From an uncultured Clostridia bacterium (lineage in GTDB: Bacteria; Bacillota; Clostridia; UBA1381), in assembly GCA_934481375.1 (NCBI GenBank), contig CAKSPN010000096.1:1-6824 (forward strand): 6,824 nucleotides of DNA, in the 5' to 3' direction. Each line of letters starts with the position of its first letter. The first letter of the stretch is position 1. The position numbers and the translations under genes were made by a program. Below, in pieces: positions 5,114 through 6,824 of the stretch. The notes under the pieces were generated by a model. It was given only the letters and a program-made list of their open reading frames with translations. It did no database searches and was not told the origin of the DNA.

Positions 5114-6500
5114 TACACTGACACGCAAAAAAGAGGAATTTGTTCCTATAGATAAAAATGAAGTGAAAATGTATTCCTGCGGTCCTACCGTTTATGATTA
5201 TTTCCATATAGGAAACGCAAGACCGTTTATCATATTTGATACAATGCGACGTTATCTTGAATATATCGGCTATAAGGTAAAATTCGTTCAGAATTTTACC
5301 GATATTGACGATAAGATGATTAAGCGTGCAAACGAAGAAGGCATAACCGTAAAGGAACTCGGCGAAAGATTTATAAAAGAATATTTTGAGGACGCACAAT
5401 CACTCGGCATACACAAGGCGAGCGTTCACCCCAAGGCTACGGAGAACATAGACGCCATAATCGACGTTGTAAAAAAGCTTGTTGACAACGGATACGCATA
5501 CGAGGTTGACGGAAACGTTTATTTCTCTGCAAAAAAATTCAAAGAATACGGCAAGCTTTCGCATCAGCCTTTGGACGCACTCGAAGCAGGTGCAAGAATA
5601 GACGTAAACGAGCATAAAAAAGACCCGATGGATTTTGTTGTCTGGAAAGCGCAGAAACCCGGCGAGCCGGCATGGGAAAGTCCCTGGGGTATGGGACGTC
5701 CGGGATGGCACATAGAATGTTCGGCAATGGTAAACAAATACCTCGGCGAAACGATAGACATTCATTCGGGCGGTCAGGACTTAATTTTCCCGCATCACGA
5801 AAACGAGATAGCGCAGAGCGAATGTGCAAACGGCAAGCCGTTTGCGCACTACTGGATGCACAACGGATATATTAATATAAACAATCAGAAAATGAGCAAA
5901 TCACTCGGAAACTTCTTTACGGTGCGTGATATACGCAAGAAGTACGACAGCGAGGTTATCAGATTTTTTATGCTGAGCGCTCATTACAGAAATCCGATAA
6001 ATTTTGCCGATACGCTTATGGAGCAGGCAAAATCCGCTGTTGAGAGAGTTTATACCTGTCTTGAAAATCTCGAATTTCTCGAAAAGAACAGCCAAGACAA
6101 GGATATGTGTGAAAAATGCGCCGCAATTTCCGAAAAAATCGACCAATGCCGCACAAAATTCATTGACGCCATGGACGATGACCTTAACACAGCTGACGCA
6201 ATCGCCGCAATATTCGATATAGTTTATATCGCAAACACGGAAATAACGGCGGACCTGCCGAAATCCGTTATCCGCAAGGCTATAGATATGATACACGAAC
6301 TGGGCAGTGTCCTCGGCTTGTTCAACAGCGAAAGCAAAAAATCAATAGATGAAGAAGTTGAAAAGCTTATCGAGGCGAGAAATAAGGCAAGAGCCGAGAA
6401 AAACTGGTCAGAGGCGGACGCCATAAGAGATAAGCTTAAGGAAATGAACATAGTCCTTAAAGATACGCCCAACGGCGTACAATGGAGTTTTATACAATGA
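5100..6500 (+). CDS. cysS: Cysteinyl-tRNA synthetase
   Basis: Charges tRNA-Cys with cysteine using ATP. It has 466 residues, a normal full length. It is a class I synthetase: the HIGH-type signature is HIGN (36-39) within CGPTVYDYFHIGNAR, and the KMSKS loop is intact (264-268). The zinc ligands that discriminate cysteine are all present: C27, C207 (HIECSAM), H232 and E236 (FPHHENE). The anticodon-binding helical region follows, with DDDLNTADAIAAIFD and a C-terminal segment containing ARAEKNWSEADAIRDKL, both typical of CysS. The ATG at 5100 lies within the end of cysE (14-bp overlap) behind AAGGAAAG at 5085-5092, so translation is probably coupled to cysE. Next to cysE this makes a supply-and-use unit for cysteine. 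No disruption is seen. Confidence 0.98.
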   Translation: MKIYNTLTRKKEEFVPIDKNEVKMYSCGPTVYDYFHIGNARPFIIFDTMRRYLEYIGYKVKFVQNFTDIDDKMIKRANEEGITVKELGERFIKEYFEDAQSLGIHKASVHPKATENIDAIIDVVKKLVDNGYAYEVDGNVYFSAKKFKEYGKLSHQPLDALEAGARIDVNEHKKDPMDFVVWKAQKPGEPAWESPWGMGRPGWHIECSAMVNKYLGETIDIHSGGQDLIFPHHENEIAQSECANGKPFAHYWMHNGYININNQKMSKSLGNFFTVRDIRKKYDSEVIRFFMLSAHYRNPINFADTLMEQAKSAVERVYTCLENLEFLEKNSQDKDMCEKCAAISEKIDQCRTKFIDAMDDDLNTADAIAAIFDIVYIANTEITADLPKSVIRKAIDMIHELGSVLGLFNSESKKSIDEEVEKLIEARNKARAEKNWSEADAIRDKLKEMNIVLKDTPNGVQWSFIQ

Positions 6501-6824
6501 TTTGTACCGATAAACAGCCAAATCAGTATTCGCCGCTTGTGCTTGCGTATATAGGCGACGCCGTTTATGAGGTGTATGTCAGGAGCCGTGTAATCGAAGA
6601 AAATCCCGATATGCCGGCGCACAAGCTGCATATGCAGACTGTTAAATACGTAAAAGCGCACGCACAGTCGAACAGTATTCACGCTATGATGAGTATGCTT
6701 ACCGCAGAGGAGGAGGCGGTCTTTAAACGTGGCAGAAACGCCAAATCCCCCACTGCGGCAAAGAATGCGTCGCTTATAGATTACCGCCACGCAACGGGTT
6801 TTGAGGCGCTTATCGGTTATACAT
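6497..6824 (+). CDS. mrnC: Mini-ribonuclease III (3' end cut by window)
   Basis: The frame runs open to the window edge, showing 109 codons. It starts at an ATG that shares bases with the cysS stop (ATGA, 4-bp overlap), with GGAG at 6484-6487 as ribosome binding site. SPLVLAYIGDAVYEVYVR (12-29) is the RNase III catalytic-helix signature, with D21 the expected metal-binding aspartate, and RGRNAKS followed by ASLIDYRHATGFEALIGY is characteristic of Mini-III. In Bacillus this enzyme lacks the double-stranded-RNA-binding domain of RNase III and trims 23S rRNA precursor ends. The position after cysS matches the Firmicutes order cysE-cysS-mrnC, usually followed by an rRNA methyltransferase gene (rlmB), which would be outside the window. 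A typical length of about 130-140 residues means roughly 25-30 are missing. Confidence 0.93.
   Translation, partial: MICTDKQPNQYSPLVLAYIGDAVYEVYVRSRVIEENPDMPAHKLHMQTVKYVKAHAQSNSIHAMMSMLTAEEEAVFKRGRNAKSPTAAKNASLIDYRHATGFEALIGYT

Noticed and set aside
6224..6790. Minus-strand frame of 188 codons across the cysS/mrnC junction
   Set aside because: It is a shadow of two well-supported plus-strand genes and has no recognisable family motif.

Overview
The window looks like a piece of a Clostridia (Firmicutes) chromosome, probably from an anaerobic gut-type lineage near the Ruminococcaceae/Oscillospirales. The evidence is oxygen-sensitive [FeFe]-hydrogenase genes, strong AGGAGG-type ribosome binding sites, moderate GC, a clostridial DUF6514-like protein and the Firmicutes order cysE-cysS-mrnC. 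The taxonomic placement is an inference from gene content only.

Region 1 (1-3536) is a tightly packed plus-strand hydrogen operon entered in mid-gene. It holds the 3' part of a sensory-type [FeFe]-hydrogenase (H-cluster remnant, 4Fe-4S domain, PAS domain, helical tail), a SpoIIE/PP2C-type phosphatase that overlaps it by 8 bp, and a complete group B-type [FeFe]-hydrogenase with a ferredoxin-like N-terminus. A terminator with a perfect 22-bp stem ends the operon. The arrangement suggests that an H2- or redox-sensing hydrogenase-PAS protein controls a phosphatase output, next to a catalytic hydrogenase.

Region 2 (3537-3823) has no gene but is full of structure. It contains short direct repeats, an 11-bp perfect inverted repeat about 238 bp apart end to end, and inside it a predicted folded RNA (11-bp closing stem plus internal hairpins, several kept by G-U wobble pairs) followed by a terminator-like hairpin. 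It is either an undescribed small structured RNA, a MITE-like dispersed element, or both. This is the most interesting part of the window.

Region 3 (3824-4220) is a lone minus-strand gene for a small DUF6514-like protein, with its own ribosome binding site and a plausible sigma-A promoter. It converges on region 2.

Region 4 (4221-6824) is a divergent housekeeping operon driven by a near-consensus sigma-A promoter (TTGATA-N17-TATAAT). The order is cysE (serine O-acetyltransferase), cysS (cysteinyl-tRNA synthetase, 14-bp overlap) and mrnC (Mini-RNase III, overlapping by 4 bp and cut by the window edge). It couples cysteine synthesis, cysteine charging and 23S rRNA maturation. The short leader leaves no room for a T-box riboswitch.
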